A stretch of 64,000 bases of DNA from Lycorma delicatula (Eukaryota; Arthropoda; Insecta; Hemiptera; Fulgoridae): positions 12,955,501 to 13,019,500 of the forward strand of contig NC_134460.1 in assembly GCF_047948215.1 (NCBI RefSeq), read 5' to 3'. Of this stretch, positions 45,370 through 58,381 are shown one piece after another. Positions within the stretch are counted from its first letter, which is position 1, and every line of letters begins with the position of its first letter. The position numbers and the translations under genes are program-made. Below the pieces are notes generated by a model. It was not told the origin of the DNA, made no database searches, and saw only the letters and a list, made by a program, of their open reading frames with translations.

Positions 45370-47390
45370 GTTGTGCATCTATCTCTCGGTCTACCGAGAT
45401 ATCGAAAGCATCCTTTCGGCTTGTATTTACCATTTTATCCGGTACTTCAACAATGTTTCAATAATTTTCCCTTATCAATCTAGTTCTTCGTTTACCGTAC
45501 TACTTTGTTATCAGCAACTTCTTCAGACCTTCATATCAGCAGCTTCGCTAGATCTCTTTTCCTCTACACTAGAATCCACGTTTCACTGTCGCACAAGAGA
45601 AGTGGCTTTACCGCCGTAATATCATACAACCTGAGTTATGTATTCTTCCTGATTTTTTCCGAAAGATTTTATCAATAAAAGCGTAGACGATTTGGAATTA
45701 CTTAAATTTTCTGGTTACTTAAAACTGCATTTTCATTTTCATTAAAGGTTATATCTACGTAAAGAACAGGCGACCTCTTAGTACTGTATCAAATAATTTA
45801 AATTTGTTTCTTACAGATTCTTTCTTGTTGAAACCCATTTTTTTTTGTTCCATTGATATCGTCAAATTGTACTCCTCTCTTGTAATTTCTTGTAGTTTTC
45901 ACTATGTAATTCCTTGTAGTATGTATGTAATTTCTTGTAGTACTAACAGGCGACCTCTTAGTACTGTATCAAATAATTTAAATTTTTCTTACAGATTCTT
46001 TCTTGTTGAAACCCATTTTTTTTTGTTCCATTGATATCGTCAAATTGTACTCCTCTCTTGTAATTTCTTGTAGTTTTCACTATGTAATTCCTTGTAGTAT
46101 GTATGTAATTTCTTGTAGTAGTAACAGGCGACCTCTTAGTACTGTATCAAATAATTTAAATTTGTTTCTTACAGATTCTTTCTTGTTGAAACCCATTTTT
46201 TTTTTTTTTTTTGTTCCATTGATATCGTCAAATTGTACTCCTCTCTTGTAATTTCTTGTAGTTTTCACTATGTAATTCCTTGTAGTATGTAATGTAATTT
46301 CTTGTAGTACTAACAGGCGACCTCTTAGTACTGTATCAAATAATTTAAATTTGTTTCTTACAGATTCTTTCTTGTTGAAACCCATTTTTTTTTTTTGTTC
46401 CATTGATATCGTCAAATTGTACTCCTCTCTTGTAATTTCTTGTAGTTTTCACTATGTAATTCCTTGTAGTATGTATGTAATTTCTTGTAGTAGTAACAGG
46501 CGACCTCTTAGTACTGTATCAAATAATTTAAATTTGTTTCTTACAGATTCTTTCTTGTTGAAACCCATTTTTTTTTTGTTCCATTGATATCGTCAAATTG
46601 TACTCCTCTCTTGTAATTTCTTGTAGTTTAATCAGTGATGTCTGCAGTTTTCCCTCTTTTTTTGAATGTATAATCTGATCTTTTTGGTACAATAAAGGTT
46701 TTAAACAGAATTTCTTAAATAAATACCAGAATATTACACTGTCTGACGGTATATGTCTGAAAAATTTCAAATAATGTTGATGAAATGTTACACCTTTTCA
46801 AACACTCTGAGTAACTACTTTTCTTTTAATTTCCTTTAAAAACGTATTACCATAGTCTTTATACATCCTTCTTACTACATAAACTAAATGTTGTGGATAG
46901 TCTTGTTTTCGCATTATTTATTAATTATTTTGATCAGGAACCTTTGTCGAAAGTTCTTTCAAAATCTATAACAGTCTGGTTAGTTTCCTTATTAAGGTCA
47001 AATTATTTTCAGTTATAAGAACGATGATTATGGTCGTTCCTTTTCAAACTCATGTTTCTCTTGGATTAATATATTGTCTGCAGTTGTAATTCTACCATTA
47101 ATTATTTTATAACATATAGGAAATTTATAAATGGTATTCAACAAACTTTTATCCTTAGTAATTCTTATCGATTTTTGAAAAAGTCATTCCACCAACGATT
47201 CGGTCCCGGTATACAAATATTGTACCAATACTCATTAAGCAAATGAGATGGGAATATGCCATCTGAATTAGAAGCTTTATAATTATTTAGAAATCTTAAT
47301 GTAATTTCCTCTCTTCTAAATTAAAAATTTGATCTACAGCACTTTAGAAAGAAATCTGAATTTTTTTGGATTAGAAGGTATCTGATTTCT
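45370..47390 (-). pseudogene. Strongly decayed LINE ORF2, split by a tandem array
   Basis: Minus-strand fragments follow RT order. FLNNYKASNSDGIFPSHLL lies near 47300-47240 (compare LK-x-NKAPG-x-DGIP-x-ELL). ETNQTVIDFERTFDKGS lies near 46985-46935, the motif A region with its Asp. CNISSTLFEIFQTY is near 46780-46740 (compare QGC-x-LSP-x-LFN). After the tandem array, KPLLLCDSETWIL is near 45610-45570 (compare LYGSETW). Stops and frameshifts occur throughout. The FADD block is not readable and may have been lost where the array lies. No terminus was identified. Confidence 0.6.
45766..46630. repeat. Five-unit tandem array of a 178-189 bp monomer
   Basis: Units start with ACAGGCGACCTCTTAGTACT at 45766, 45946, 46124, 46313 and 46496; the last is partial and ends near 46630. 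Units are nearly identical and differ mainly in a T-run after GAAACCCA (8 to about 20 T) and in a TAC/TAG at the end. Inside each unit a sub-repeat, GTAATTTCTTGTAGT / GTAATTCCTTGTAGT, occurs three times. The open frames on both strands across the array are by-products of the repetition. Confidence 0.95.
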
Positions 47391-47713
47391 TTTTTATTTC
47401 AAATAAGTGACAGCGATAGGAAACATTCCAATGTGAATTATTGTTTTTTATTTTTTTACTGCTATAAATGTGGTTTGGTGTTTGTAAAACGTTTAAGTTA
47501 GCAGCACTCATTCATTCTTTGTTTCGAGCACTGTTCTCTTTTGATTGTTTTTTTAGCCACCAGGACTTTAGTCAAAGTCGGCTCCTGATTCTCACTAACC
47601 ATTTTAATCTTATCTTCACAAATATTTCGTAGAAATTTCTTTTCCCTTATACCAAATAATTTTCTACGTTTCCTCGCATTATGTAGATCGGCTAAAGGTG
47701 TTTAAACGGATTA

Positions 47714-48268
47714 GGATCCCGGGTGGTTAGGGTTTCGGCCGAGACATTTGATTGGCCGAGGGTAGACGTTTTGGCAACCAGCTTAGGTTAATTTAAAAGC
47801 AGTGATTTTTGAAGTCGAGTGGCTCTGCCATTCGACTTCAAAACTAGACGCGGAAATCTGGACTAGGCGCGGAATTCAAGCTTCCGCGGACTCGGTTAGA
47901 TAGTTCAGAGGATGATATTGTAGGAAAAGAAGAGTGAAGATGTCCGAAAGAAGCCTAAAGCGAAAGCGTTGGCTGAGATTAATTTTTACTGATGTAAATG
48001 TCTCCGAGGCATTTGTATCGGTGGTATCCCGATCGAGGCCTAGCTGATGACCGTGAGATGTTATCAGTTAGTGGGTCTAAAGGCGACCTCCGGTAAAGCC
48101 CGTCAGTGCTCGGAACGGTGGGGTTGGTGTGGAGACCGGAATCGCCACAAGGTTGGGATGTCAAAACGTCGCAAATTTAGTGTGAATTTCAGCGCCAGAA
48201 TTGTTTCTTTGTCATCAGAAATCAGAGTACCCCTTACGTTTCACGTGATTACGAATTGTATCACTCAT
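47714..48268 (+). mobile_element. R1-like 3' region copy with 13-bp target duplication
   Basis: A GC-richer block flanked by TTTAAACGGATTA at 47701-47713 and 48269-48281. Its part at 47980-48165 resembles the reverse complement of 8258-8460: TATCGGTGGTATCCCGA, GAGGCCTAGCT, GGTAAAGCCCGTCAG and AGGTTGGGATGT occur in the same order. So it is the non-coding 3' region of the R1-like family seen at 8.3 kb. A hairpin with a 12-bp stem lies at about 47812-47840 (GAAGTCGAGTGG / CCATTCGACTTC). No coding part was retained. Confidence 0.6.
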
Positions 48269-48281
48269 TTTAAACGGATTA

Positions 48282-49490
48282 ATACAAACAACTAATTACT
48301 AAGCTATTATTAACAGCTGACTATAAATGAAATAATTGAGCTACGCAAGCACCACCTGTTTACATCGCGTTTACAGGCGGCAAATTCAAAATTGATCTGA
48401 TTTTAAAGTACGCCTCCTATATTAATTATTTTATTTACATGAAAAGCACCAACCATAAGTTGAATAACATATTCTTCAGATGAGTGCAATTATAATATTT
48501 TATCCATTGAACCTCCTTAGTACTGTTTAGGCTTTGTATAGCAGCTAACATTTTTGTGTTGATTTCATCAGACCGTTTTATATTTATTTATTTTTTTACT
48601 AAGTACGATGTAAACTAAGATTTGTTATAAAATTCCGAAATAAATGTGTATCGTTCAACAAAACACTCGATATCAACCGTTAATTGTGTAATTATAGGAA
48701 GAAAATACTGTGGATTACAGTTGAGAATTTTACTATATATCCACGTAATAATAATAATAATTATTATTAAAATAAAAATACTTTATTATTCTAGTAGATA
48801 ATTTAACCACAGTAAAAGAGAATGCTGGTGATTATTTTTACTTAAAAATGGTTTTAATTTTACGGTGTGGAACAATACAAAACACTGTATTTAAGTTTAT
48901 AGGGAAGTTTCTTTTGTTACAAAGAGATTGTTAAGATAAAATAATGCCGAGAATATTTCATTAATGAAGGAAATTTATGCTGGGCATAAATGAATAAAAG
49001 AAACGAGAGAATGTATATCTAGGTACGTAATGAGTAGAAAATGAGAAAATAAAATGAATGTCTTACGTACTCTTATTACTACTTTTCTTTGATTTTCTCA
49101 TTATTTATGTTTTACTGTATTTCTTTTGTTTGTTTATTTATTTTATGTCTCTCTGTTATTCGAAACATTGTTTCTAATACTTTTTGGTAACTTTTTATTC
49201 GCTTATTGCTTTTCTGTTAACAAACTTTTCCTTCTTTTTTTTTTTTTTACAAACAACAGTAGTTTTTAAAAATTATCTACAAATCTTTCCTTCGATTAAA
49301 CAGCACAAAATAAAATCAAACTTCCTTAAATTATATTAGCACATCCATTAAAAAAGTTAATAAAATCTTTTTTATTATTGAAGAGAAATAAAAGAATCGC
49401 ATGATTTCTTGTTAAAAGGATTCTTTAACCTAGAAAATCATGCAGGAACTTCATCACTAATATTATTTTTGAAGTAATTATTATTATTTT
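48282..49490. other. AT-rich non-coding DNA
   Basis: Nothing recognisable. Imperfect short repetition of TATTTAT and AATAAT types only. Confidence 0.5.
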
Positions 49491-49491
49491 T

Positions 49492-49688
49492 TTTAATAAA
49501 CATTATTTCATTCTGGTCGCTGCATAATAATACATATCGTATTAATTTGAGTATAATATAAGAGTTATAATACAAGAGTATAATACTGTTTGTTATATAG
49601 ATAAAATCAGGGGTAGATAGGTGTAGATAGAAAGAAAAAAGAACTGCCCAACATTTGTCTCGGTAGATCAAAGGATTCCTTTGATCTA
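49492..49688. repeat. Repeat E, copy 1, ending in a 25-base palindrome
   Basis: About 185 bases shared with 50705-50891: ATTTCATTCTGGTCGCTGCA, GAGTATAATACTGTTTGTTA and CATTTGTCTCGGTAGATCAA. In this copy the end is followed by its own complement, giving the palindrome TAGATCAAAGGA-T-TCCTTTGATCTA at 49664-49688, which abuts an R1-like tail. In copy 2 the same block continues directly from a LINE RNase H fragment, so it is probably the 3' end of that LINE. Confidence 0.75.
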
Positions 49689-49855
49689 GGAAGAGGTGAT
49701 TAGTATGTTTTCGAGGGGGCACGAGAAACCCCGATGGGATGTCCGAGTTCGGACGTGCTAGGGAGGGCAGACTGCGCTGCCATGAAACCCTGAGGCGACT
49801 GTGTTAAGCTTTTTAGCGTGGGCTGGTCGTCTTGGGGAGTTTAAATAAAAAAAAA
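49689..49855 (+). mobile_element. R1-like 3'-tail fragment
   Basis: The first 50 bases (GGAAGAGGTGATTAGTATGT, then TTCGAGGGGGCACGAGAAAC) match the last 50 bases of the window at 63951-64000 except for single substitutions, so this shows how the element at 62.7 kb should continue. The fragment goes on with GAGTTCGGACGTGCTAGGGA and GGCTGGTCGTCTTGGGGAG and ends in a poly(A) of about 10. Confidence 0.75.
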
Positions 49856-50180
49856 ATATATATATATACAAGAACAACAAATTAACATTAACAATTTGAT
49901 TAGATTTGCCTTAAACAGTTTGTATTTTTATAGGTTTATTCTAAAAAAAGCACCTGGTAACTATTTATTTATTATTATTATTTCACTTATTTTTTTTTAA
50001 TTCATTTTATTTATTTTTACTTTCTCGACAATAGATGCTGAGCAGTTATTGCTATACGGGAAACTTTGGTGATCGTTAGAAATTTTGTTTTTCTTTTTAT
50101 AAATTTCGAAGTTTTGACGCGTACATGCCTGCTCAGATTCCATGAGTGCCTTACAGGCGATGTGTGATATGTACTTTCTT

Positions 50181-50393
50181 TTTCCTGTTTAGCCTCCGGT
50201 AATTAACGTTCAGATAATACTTCAGAGAATGAATGAGATATGTGCGGTTAATTGAAACCCAACCGCCAAAGAACACCGGTATCCACGATCTAGATTTCAA
50301 ATCCGTGTAAAAATAACTGACTTTACTCGGACTTTAACGCTGGAACTCTCGACTTCCAAATCAGCTCCAAATCAGCTATCTTTCAAATGACTC
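50181..50393 (-). mobile_element. SINE-2 copy, internally deleted
   Basis: Minus-strand copy with the tRNA-like head near 50390-50340 (the AAATCAGCT piece is repeated) and the body ACACCGGTATCCACGATCTA and TTAATTGAAACCCAACCGCC. It lacks about 50 bases present in the 10.3-kb copy between the body and the GCCTCCGGTAA end. No target duplication was seen. Confidence 0.75.
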
Positions 50394-50399
50394 AACGTA

Positions 50400-50704
50400 A
50401 CACAGCTGTGAGTTTGTTGGATCCCTAGCCGAATTAGAATTTCGGGCAATGTGCGCGCAGATAGTGTGGCAAAAGAGGCTTATTTACAGCCTCCTTTCCC
50501 TAATCGTGTTATTTCGAATGATCTTGTCTGTTTTCTGAAGAGCGTACTCGATGATGATTGGCTACGTGAATGGAATCTTACCATCAACCGTAAACTTAGT
50601 CTAGTTAAGAACACTGTATCACCGTGTAATTCGTCATGCAGAATAACTGTCGAGAAGAGGTTATTATGTACCGTTTGCGAATAGGGCACACTAGGCTCAC
50701 TAAT
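50400..50704 (+). pseudogene. RNase H domain fragment of an I/jockey-like LINE
   Basis: Reads WIPSRIRISGNVRADSVAKE from about 50418, the end of an RNase H domain (usual pattern WIPSHIGI-x-GNE-x-AD-x-xAK) with its last Asp kept. LREWNLTINRKLSLVKNTV follows, and after a one-base shift at about 50670 CRLRIGHTRLTNKDYFIL, the conserved LRIGHTRLTH block found after RNase H in these elements. RT and endonuclease are missing. It passes without a break into repeat E copy 2. LINEs with this layout belong to the I or jockey groups; the precise clade is not determined. Confidence 0.85.
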
Positions 50705-50891
50705 AAAGATTATTTCATTCTGGTCGCTGCATAATAATTCATATTGTATTAATTTGAGTATAATGTAAGAGTTATAATACAAGAGTATAATACTGTTTGT
50801 TATATAGATAAAATCATGCGTAGATAGGTGTACTACTCCGAGAAAGAAAAAAGGACTGCCCAACATTTGTCTCGGTAGATCAAAGGAATCC
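50705..50891. repeat. Repeat E, copy 2
   Basis: The counterpart of 49492-49688, here contiguous with the RNase H fragment, so probably the decayed end of that LINE. It ends at GGTAGATCAAAGGA where the next transposase remnant starts. The two copies differ at roughly one base in fifteen, plus a short indel near 50830. Confidence 0.7.
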
Positions 50892-51460
50892 AGTAGTAAA
50901 ACCTTGGGTGTCGATTTTGGCATCGATTCTTTTCTTCATGTCCAGTGCAATTTTCCTTAAATCTGCTACATTCGTGTTACAGATGCTGTCTTGAATATTT
51001 ACTTTCGATTCGTTCAAAGTATCAAGGTTTTTCTTCAAAACATTATCTTTCAGATGATTCCGTAAATAAAATTTTTCTGCTGAGGTATTCCGGAACCGTG
51101 GAGACAGTAATCTGCGGGAAATTATACGATCATTGAAAAATTTACGTAAAATCTCCGTAGTTAAATCGATAATGCGGTGAGTAACCGCAGTTTCGCTGTT
51201 CAGGTTCAGGCGAGGCTGGGATATTTTGTAATTATTTCTGAATGATATCCTGTAGTTAATTTTTCAGTGAAAAAAAGTGTCTGATCATTCTTCATCACGA
51301 AATCGCGCACTAAACAGTAACGTTTTGAGAACGTAATGACATTTTATAATTAATATGAGGATTTGAGAACTTCATACTCTACTCTTTTGGCTGGTAATGT
51401 ATCCAAAAAGATGAAACCGCTTCATCTGATTAAAATACATTGTCGGAAACGCGCTAACCA
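50890..51460 (-). pseudogene. Decayed Tc1/mariner-superfamily transposase, C-terminal half
   Basis: On the minus strand, FHLFGYITSQKSRV near 51440-51400 and SLRSQNVTV near 51345 match the GYVNKQNCR and HP-x-x-VTVWC region. An uninterrupted reading of about 100 codons then runs from about 51180 to 50890: FFNDRIISRRLLSPRF, EKFYLRNHLKDNVLKKN, LDTLNESKVNIQDSI and LRKIALDMKKRIDAKI. The usual SPDL-x-P-x-DFFLW segment reads SPRFRNTSAEKFYLR, so the third catalytic position is lost, and the LQQDGA block is not readable. The long intact stretch lacks an ATG start. Confidence 0.7.
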
Positions 51461-51464
51461 TCCG

Positions 51465-52849
51465 CAAATGGAATTTTTAAAACTACAATACTAAGCTCTT
51501 CTGTTACAACAGATTCTCTGTGTTCGTGCATTACTCCTGTATAAACCCGCGTAAATCGAGGTTTTAGTATACAAATCCAATTTACAATAAGAACGCGTAA
51601 TTGAATAATGTTTCAAATAAATTTACGTCGAACTTGTGAAAACGCATGTTGCTGTAGTGCAGCGAAACTACTGGTACAGAAGAGGGACTCTGAGTTACGT
51701 GATGACGTTTCGACCTTGTTTAGCACAGTCTCAGCAAAATATCTGTCTCATGTGTAAGCCTACAATAATAAAGTTAAAATTCTAGGATCGGTCTCCGTTT
51801 GGATTGCGTGACTATGTACGCACTGTGTATGAAGGTAATAAGTAAATTAGTATAAAAAAAAACAAAAGGTTTTAACGCGATTTGAGTATTTAATATTTGC
51901 TATTTTAGTGAAGATGGCAGGAAGTTAAGGATTTTTAAATCATATTTAAAAATATATGTTTAAAAATCTGATGTTGACACCACATGACTTCCTCGTACCC
52001 CTATTAAATTACATATACACATTTTTTGCTGCATTTAATTTAAACTTATTTCATTTGAAAGTGAGATGCGAACCTCCAATTCTTTAATTAAGTAGACAGT
52101 TACACAATTGCTAAAATATTAGTTTTTATTAACATAAACTATTTATAAAATTATTAATTCAACAATCGTACATGAAATTTGAGTATAGAGTAAAAGTCCC
52201 TTTTTTACTCGTATTGCTACATCAGTATTATTCGTATCTTCCTTAGTTCCTGATTAACAAAAGGTTCAGATTCCTGGTGTGTCGTATAAATAAAAGTTAA
52301 TAATAATTAAACTATTCCGTTTAGTGAACTGCATACTGGTTACAAATTTTATTTCGAACTTACGGTATAAAATATTCACTTTTTATTATTCGATTATTTG
52401 GTGAGTAATCAAAAATGAAAAAAAAAACAATCATACAGGAAAATAAAAAGATTGAGAGAGGATAATTAATATAAAGAGAGAGAAAATTTGAAAACTAGAG
52501 AATGGATATACAAATTAAAATCAGAATTACATCAAAACAAAAAGCTATTAAATGATTGGCAACAAATAAACGAAATGATAATCAACTTCGACTTAGGGAG
52601 AATATTGTCCGACAATATCAAAGGAGAAATGAACTAAAAGATAAGAATTTTTTGTAATTTATTAAAGATCGGGCATATTTGCCTCGGTGTATATGTGGTT
52701 CTTGTGAGGGTCTATTTTTTAGTCGCTCTGTAGTTAACTTTAATGCAGTTAAAATTAAACAGAAATTCCAAAAACAATACAGTTATAAATTATAATTTGT
52801 AATTAATATTTAATAATCAGATGATTCACCAAATCTGTTACCTGTATAA
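51465..52849. other. AT-rich non-coding DNA
   Basis: No feature recognised. The N-terminal part of the preceding transposase could lie in 51460-51800 on the minus strand but is not readable. Confidence 0.45.
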
Positions 52850-53172
52850 ATATATGATAATGCTTATTAAATTACATATACACATTTTTAAAAGTACGAA
52901 TACATATTTTTTATTTTATATCTGATTTAAAAAAAAAAAATTATTATTGAATAATTATTTATTGTAAATATTTTGTTAAAATAAGAGGTTAATAATAATT
53001 AATAAATCAATATATTTAAATTAAAAAAAGAAAGGTTAAAAAGAAAAAAAGGAGGTGAGGTCTGATTCAAACCTATGTGCCTTCCCTTTGTAAGATCAAA
53101 ATATTTCATTAATTAAAATTTCATTTGGCTATAACTCTGGAACCAATGAAAATAAGTACCACTTATTAGACT
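52850..53172 (-). repeat. Family B repeat, truncated copy
   Basis: The reverse complement matches 57650-57980: CATTGGTTCCAGAGTTATA, AATTTTAATTA, AGGCACAT and the AATATATTGATTTATTAATT end. The 5' half of family B is missing. The tRNA-like GATTCGAACC of the 23.5-kb copy reads GATTCAAACC here. Confidence 0.7.
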
Positions 53173-53174
53173 AG

Positions 53175-54160
53175 GCTTTATTAGACCAACAGAGCTTCAT
53201 CGATTCTCTGCTTTCAATCTTTAAAATTTCAAATTGTTCTTTGGTAAACACAATTTTTAAAAAAACCAAATCACAATTTTTAAAAAGACTTCTTTTCTTA
53301 GTGATTTCTGTTTACACGGTCACCTAGATCTGCAGATCTAGGTGGCCGTGTAGTTTAACCTTCTCCTCCGATCCAACATCCCGAAAAGTGTTGTTCAAAA
53401 ATATTGTAACATCTCATCTCGATTAAAGTATAATGGAGCATCATCTTCATCTTGTTGGAAGCAATCCTGCAGAAATCTAAGGAACAGCAAAGTTCTCAAA
53501 CATTTGTAGGTATGTATGTGTGCTCTGTCACAGTGGGCTGCATGAAAATAAAAACGGACCGATGACGCTATTTTTGTGCAGTCCTAACCAGACGTTGACT
53601 TTCATTTATGATTACTAAATGAGGGTTTTCAGTACCAAATTCGACAATTGTATCTGTTAACTTTTTCGCACTTTTAAAAGGTTGCCTCAACGTTAAATAA
53701 CAACCTCTCAAAATATGTAGGATTGTTTTTGACATGGTGTGTTATCTCTACAACAAATTAATATCGTAGGCGGCGATGATTTGGTTTAACGTGATGGAGT
53801 TGTAACCTGTACGCTCGCAAACGGAGCCGCTCCCGAACAATACCGTGAACAGTGGAACGAGGAATTTGCAGATCGTAAACACCCCTTCTAATTGACTTTC
53901 CAAGATTAGCAGTGAATGAATCGCATTCACGATCTACAATCTCGTCTGTGACTGAAACGTTTGGATGATTTTCAGTTTGTGAAACCAAGCTTTCAGTCTC
54001 TCTTGAAGTCGTAGCCCGTTGACGAATAGGCTTCGATGTAGGAGGATCGATATTTCATTCGATTCGTACACGCCGTTGAACACGCATACCGATTCGAACT
54101 CCGCTAACCAAAGCACGCACTAAACCTTCTGTTGTGAGGTCCACATCTCTACTGACTACA
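53175..54160 (-). pseudogene. Decayed Tc1/mariner-superfamily transposase
   Basis: Minus-strand frames give LTTEGLVRALVSGVRIGMR near 54150-54090, SLVSQTENHPNVSVTDEIVD near 53990, then a DNA-binding helix with SIRRGVYDLQIPRSTVHGIV near 53880-53830. NPTYFERLLFNVEATF lies near 53710 (first catalytic region, usually FSDEAHF; the Asp seems to be at the Val), VNRYNCRIWY near 53650, and PPRSADLGDRV near 53345, where the conserved PPRSPDL is still visible. Frameshifts and stops separate all parts. The PPRSADL stretch lies in a 38-base near-perfect palindrome at about 53314-53351. Confidence 0.75.
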
Positions 54161-54491
54161 ATTGTATTGCGAGTCGGCTTGCCTGCGTACGGGTATTCCG
54201 CTTACCTTGACGGTAAACAGAATAAATGTTGGAGGTATTTCTTGTTGATTGTCTTCTTTTAAGAGATTACGACGACTCGTTTTCTAAATGTAGGCCATTA
54301 CTTTTGGATACCTTTAACCCGATTATTCTGTGTATAAACACTGAATTTTTTGTTAAGAAAAAAGTAAGGAAGATTTAATTTAAAAAAAAAATCATTTAGG
54401 GACTTCAAAATTATATTAAGTTTAAAATCGAGGAGAGTCACATTTCAAACGATTAATAACAATAATATTTATCTTATCGTAACGGTGAAAA

Positions 54492-56152
54492 CCGTGAAAA
54501 CAAAGATGGTACACCAATATATAATACGAAAGGTAAAGTCGATAGATGGGTGGAATATATGGAAGAGTTATACGGAGAAAATGAATTAGAAAATGGTGTT
54601 ATAGAGGAAGAAGAGGAAGTTGAGGAGGATGAAATGGGAGAAACAATACTGAGATCTGAATTTAAGAGAGCATTAAAAGATTTAAATGGCAGAAAGGCTC
54701 CTGGAATAGACGGAATACCTTTAGAATTACTGCGCAGTGCAGGTGAGGAAGCGATTGATAGATTATACAAACTGGTGTGTAATATTTATGAAAATGGGGA
54801 ATTTCCATCAGATTTCAAAAAAAGTGTTATAGTTATGATACCAAAGAAAGCAGAGGCAGATAAATGTGAAGAATACAGAACAATTAGTTTAACTAGTCAC
54901 GCATCAAAAATCTTAACTAGAATTTTATACAGAAGAATTGAGAGGAGAGTGGAAGAAGTGTTAGGAGAAGACCAATTTGGTTTCAGGAAAAGTATAGGGA
55001 CAAGGGAAGCAATTTTAGGCCTCAGATTAATAGTAGAAGGAAGATTAAAGAAAAACAAACCGACATACTTGGCGTTTATAGACCTAGAAAAGGCTTTCGA
55101 TAACGTAGACTGGAATAAAATGTTCAGCATTTTAAAAAAATTAGCGTTCAAATACAGAGATAGAAGAACAATTGCTAACATGTAGAGGAACCAAACAGCA
55201 ACAATAACAACTGAAGAACATAAGAAAGAAGCCCTAATAAGAAAGGGAGTCCGACAAGGATGTTCCCTATCTCCGTTACTTTTTAATCTTTACATGGAAC
55301 TAGCAGTTAATGATGTTAAAGAACAATTTAGATTCGGAGCAACAGTACAAGGTGAAAAGATAAAGATGCTACGATTTGCTGATGATATAGTAATTCTAGC
55401 CGAGAGTAAAAAGGATTTAGAAGAAACAATGAACGGCATAGATGAAGTCCTACGCAAAAACTATCGCATGAAAATAAACAAGAACAAAACAAAAGTAATG
55501 AAATGTAGTAGAAATAACAAAGATGGACCGCTGAATGTGAAAATAGGAGGAGAAAAGATTATGGAGGTAGAAGAATTTTGTTATTTGGGAAGTAAAATTA
55601 CTAAATATGGACGAAGCAGGAGCGATACAAAATGCCGAATAGCACAAGCTAAACGAGCCTTCAGTAAGAAATATAATTTGTTTACATCAAAAATGAATTT
55701 AAATGTCAGGAAAAGATTTTTGAAAGTGTATGTTTGGAGTGTCGTTTTATATGGAAGTGAAACTTGGACGATCGGAGTATCTGAGAAGAAAAGATTAGAA
55801 GCTTTTGAAATGCGGTGCTATAGGAGAATGTTAAAAATCAGACGGGTGGATAAAGTGACAAATGAAGAGGTATTGCGGCAAATAAATGAAGAAAGAAGTA
55901 TTTGGAAAAATATAGTTAAAAGAAGAGACAGACTTATAGGCTACATACTAAGGCATCCTGGAATAGTCGCTTTAATATTGGAAGGACAGGTAGAAGGAAA
56001 AACTTGTGTAGGCAGGCCACGTTTGTAGTATGTAAAACAAATTGTTGGGGATGTAGGATGTAGAGGGTATACTGAAATGAAACGACTAGCACTAGATAGG
56101 GAATCTTGGAGAGCTGCATCAAACCAGTCAAATGACTGAAGACAAAGAAAAA
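54492..56152 (+). mobile_element. RTE-like LINE, longest copy (1.66 kb) with 11-bp target duplication
   Basis: Flanked by AACGGTGAAAA at 54481-54491 and 56153-56163. It lacks the endonuclease and starts in the linker before the RT: KDGTPIYNTKGKVDRWVEYM. RT blocks follow: LNGRKAPGIDGIPLELL, VIVMIPKKAEADKCEEYRTI, GEDQFGFRKS, TYLAFIDLEKAFDNVDW (motif A), RKGVRQGCSLSPLLFNLYM, MLRFADDIVIL (motif C) and the C-terminal GRPRL. Only two in-frame stops break it, at 55183-55185 (TAG) and 56026-56028 (TAG, a Glu codon in other copies); there is no frameshift. The end is TGA (56137-56139), AGAC and an A-rich tail. The RTE-like label rests on the RT style and the minimal 3' UTR; a related clade such as Proto2 or L2 is possible. 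Confidence 0.93.
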
Positions 56153-56164
56153 AACGGTGAAAAT

Positions 56165-56735
56165 ATATTTATATGATGTAAAAACAGTTGTTAATGATAG
56201 TTATTTTATTTATTATAAAAGAGTATTTGTTTTATGCGTACACGTGCTTAAATTTTTATGATGATCATGATGATGATAGAGCGGATTATTTTTTATATTA
56301 AGTACGTATACGATATGAAATTGAGCTGTCAGAAACAATGAACTTCTACTAAGAGTATTAGAAACAACGCGACGTGAAATCTTTTTTATTTCATTTGATC
56401 TACAGTATATTGAGTTTTAAAAATAGATTTTAGGTTCTTTGTATCTGAGCTTGAATGAAAGTGAACTTTTTTTTTGTGGTTTTGGAAAATTATTTTTTTA
56501 TATCATAAAGAAATATTTTACGATTATATTTTTTTATGTTGAATTTTTTCCTAAAAAAATTATTATTTTTTTATCATTTAATGGTTGAAATGATGAATTC
56601 ATTTCATGGGTATTATTATATGAATAATACCCACGAATATCTGGGTTTACCGTATGTTCAAAACGAAAACAGCGATATGGTACAAAATATAAATTGCGGT
56701 TATTCAACCGCGTGAACTATTTAGCTGTTCACCAT
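56165..56735. other. AT-rich non-coding DNA
   Basis: No gene or repeat recognised between the LINE and the hAT terminus. Confidence 0.5.
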
Positions 56736-56741
56736 TTAGAT

Positions 56742-58381
<1,640 letters not shown>

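Noticed and set aside
45804..46770. Open frames on both strands in the tandem array
   Set aside because: They follow the 178-189 bp repetition and carry no domain; shadows of the array.
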